A stretch of 15,765 bases of DNA. It comes from SZUA-592 sp041556555. GTDB taxonomy: Bacteria > Pseudomonadota > Gammaproteobacteria > Eutrophobiales > Eutrophobiaceae. The position numbers and the translations under genes are program-made. The first letter of the stretch is position 1; each line of letters opens with the position of its first letter. The notes beneath the pieces were generated by a model. It was given only the letters and a program-made list of their open reading frames with translations. It was not told where the DNA came from and ran no database searches. Below are positions 14,969 to 15,765 of the stretch, piece by piece. The stretch covers positions 1 to 15,765 of the forward strand of contig JBFFIE010000043.1 in NCBI GenBank assembly GCA_041556555.1, in the 5' to 3' direction.

Positions 14969-15397
14969 CTAGATTTCCAATGGCTTCGGCTGCTGGGCAC
15001 TGTGCTTGTGCTGTGCCTCGGCATAGACCTTGAGTTTTCTGAACATCTGGCGTCCCAGGGGTCCCTTGGGGAGCATGCCCTTGACCGCCTTTTCGATGAC
15101 CAGTTCAGGCTTCTTGGCGAGCAACTTTTCAAAGTTAATGGCCTTCAGTCCACCCGGGTACTCGGAATGCTGGTAGTACATCTTGTCCCTGGATTTGTTA
15201 CCAGTAACCATGACATCCTTGGCATTGATGACTACGATGTAGTCACCCGTATCCATGTGGGGAGTATATTCCGGCTTATGCTTGCCACGCAGGCGCCTGG
15301 CGATTTCTGTTGCCAGCCGGCCCAGAGTTTTACCTGTGGCATCAACAACATACCAATCTCTGCGGATGTCTGCGGGTGTTGCACTAAAGGTTTTCAT
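14969..15397 (-). CDS. rplM: 50S ribosomal protein L13
   Basis: This is a complete 142-residue L13. The N-terminus MKTFSATPADIRRDWYVVDA is canonical; GKTLGRLATEIARRLRGKHKPEYTPHMDTGDYIVVINA and VKGMLPKGPLGRQMFRKLKVYAEAQHKHSAQQP follow. L13 is an early assembly protein of the large subunit. First gene of the rplM-rpsI operon, driven by a good promoter about 50 bases upstream and divergent from coq7. The ribosome binding site is weak, so leader control is possible but not evident. Confidence 0.98.
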   Translation of the reverse strand: MKTFSATPADIRRDWYVVDATGKTLGRLATEIARRLRGKHKPEYTPHMDTGDYIVVINAKDVMVTGNKSRDKMYYQHSEYPGGLKAINFEKLLAKKPELVIEKAVKGMLPKGPLGRQMFRKLKVYAEAQHKHSAQQPKPLEI

Positions 15398-15444
15398 TTG
15401 TATATATTCTGCTGAAGTAAGATCATCGACAAAAAAGAGGGGGA

Positions 15445-15473
15445 ATGGTACGGACAGACCCCCTGACTGTCAA
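15445..15473 (-). promoter_or_regulatory. rplM-rpsI promoter
   Basis: On the minus strand TTGACA (15473-15468), a 17-base spacer and TACCAT (15450-15445). The -35 is perfect and the -10 matches at four positions. Transcription would begin near 15437, leaving a leader of about 40 bases. Confidence 0.75.
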
Positions 15474-15529
15474 TATATTCAGGCCTGAAATGGCCGTATT
15501 ATGGGCCTCCCGGGCCGGAACGGAATTTT

Positions 15530-15765
15530 ATGACATCACGACGCTACACCGCTATCGACGAATGCCTGATGCAGGTGGACAGTTGCCTTTCGGCCTTGTT
15601 TGTAACCAGGCAGAGCAAGCCGGTGCGGCCATCGCCGGCCAATAACATGCCCGAACCGGATCTCAGTACTGAAGAACGCCATCATGTGGCCGGCTTAATG
15701 CGGGTGAATCATGCGGGCGAAGTCGCTGCCCAGGCCCTTTACCAGGGTCAGGCCTTGACCTCAAG
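15530..15765 (+). CDS. coq7: 2-polyprenyl-3-methyl-6-methoxy-1,4-benzoquinone monooxygenase, Coq7 type (5' part)
   Basis: Read by hand from ATG 15530 to the window edge, 78 codons: MTSRRYTAIDECLMQVDSCL, then LSTEERHHVAGLMRVNHAGEVAAQALYQGQALTS. Coq7 proteins are di-iron carboxylate hydroxylases that add the last ring hydroxyl in ubiquinone biosynthesis at the inner membrane. The first iron-ligand Glu lies in VNHAGEVAAQALYQGQ, the family signature. The rest of the protein (about 135 residues, the EH motifs and the second repeat) is outside the window. CGGAA lies shortly before the start. It is divergent from rplM, with about 130 bases between them. Confidence 0.9.
   Translation, partial: MTSRRYTAIDECLMQVDSCLSALFVTRQSKPVRPSPANNMPEPDLSTEERHHVAGLMRVNHAGEVAAQALYQGQALTS

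Noticed and set aside
15432..15464. AGGGGG/CCCCCT hairpin followed by a T-run on the minus strand, looking like an attenuator before rplM
   Set aside because: It overlaps the spacer and -10 of the TTGACA/TACCAT promoter, so the left arm would not be transcribed.

Overview
The window looks like a stretch of a gammaproteobacterial chromosome. The protein families suggest this: an RNase AM/YciV-type PHP protein, a YhbQ-like GIY-YIG protein, a CbpA/CbpM pair, the rplM-rpsI operon and a Coq7-type ubiquinone hydroxylase. A Chromatiales-like or other environmental lineage would fit, but that is inference from gene content only. Both window ends cut a gene: rnm on the left, coq7 on the right.

Layout. 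(1) 1-745 is the start of an RNase AM-like gene on the minus strand. Divergent from it, 843-2446 carries a tight plus-strand operon: GIY-YIG protein, all-alpha dimeric dUTPase and an exported methyltransferase-like protein. (2) 2453-4878 (minus) holds lemA and a DUF2207 membrane protein that overlap by 4 bases. Upstream on the same strand is a cold-shock protein gene ending at a perfect hairpin terminator (4907-4940). (3) 5493-7343 (plus) is a methionine-salvage operon, mtnB-mtnD-mtnC, with all genes overlapping. (4) 7333-9287 (minus) is a translationally coupled pair, a MerR-type regulator and an exported alpha/beta hydrolase. (5) 9288-9850 is a 563-base intergenic region. Its first part is AT-rich and carries repeated TTGTCCA/TTGTACA words. 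The rest is GC-richer and folds on paper into a compact three-way junction, several small hairpins and a 21-base-pair long arm followed by a short U-run. I regard this as the best candidate for something undescribed: a structured RNA of about 250-300 nt divergent from the MerR gene. (6) 9851-11744 (plus) encodes a nitroreductase and the CbpA/CbpM co-chaperone pair. (7) 11745-14440 is an accessory, decaying region. It holds a twice-frameshifted relic of an acyltransferase-like gene, a Rap1a/Tai-type immunity-like protein, a frameshifted amidohydrolase relic, an unrecognised 131-residue protein, a weak attC-like hairpin, a DUF2141 protein and the 3' part of a tRNA-Phe. The tRNA piece is what integration at a tRNA gene leaves behind. 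(8) 14440-15397 (minus) is the core block rplM-rpsI-tRNA-Gln(CTG), with a good promoter, divergent from coq7.

How the genes work together. MtnB, MtnC and MtnD do consecutive steps of methionine salvage. CbpM regulates CbpA. LemA and DUF2207 proteins commonly occur together at the membrane. The MerR gene, the hydrolase and the putative structured RNA may share one control region. Housekeeping blocks alternate with one clearly unstable segment between the cbpAM locus and the ribosomal-protein operon.
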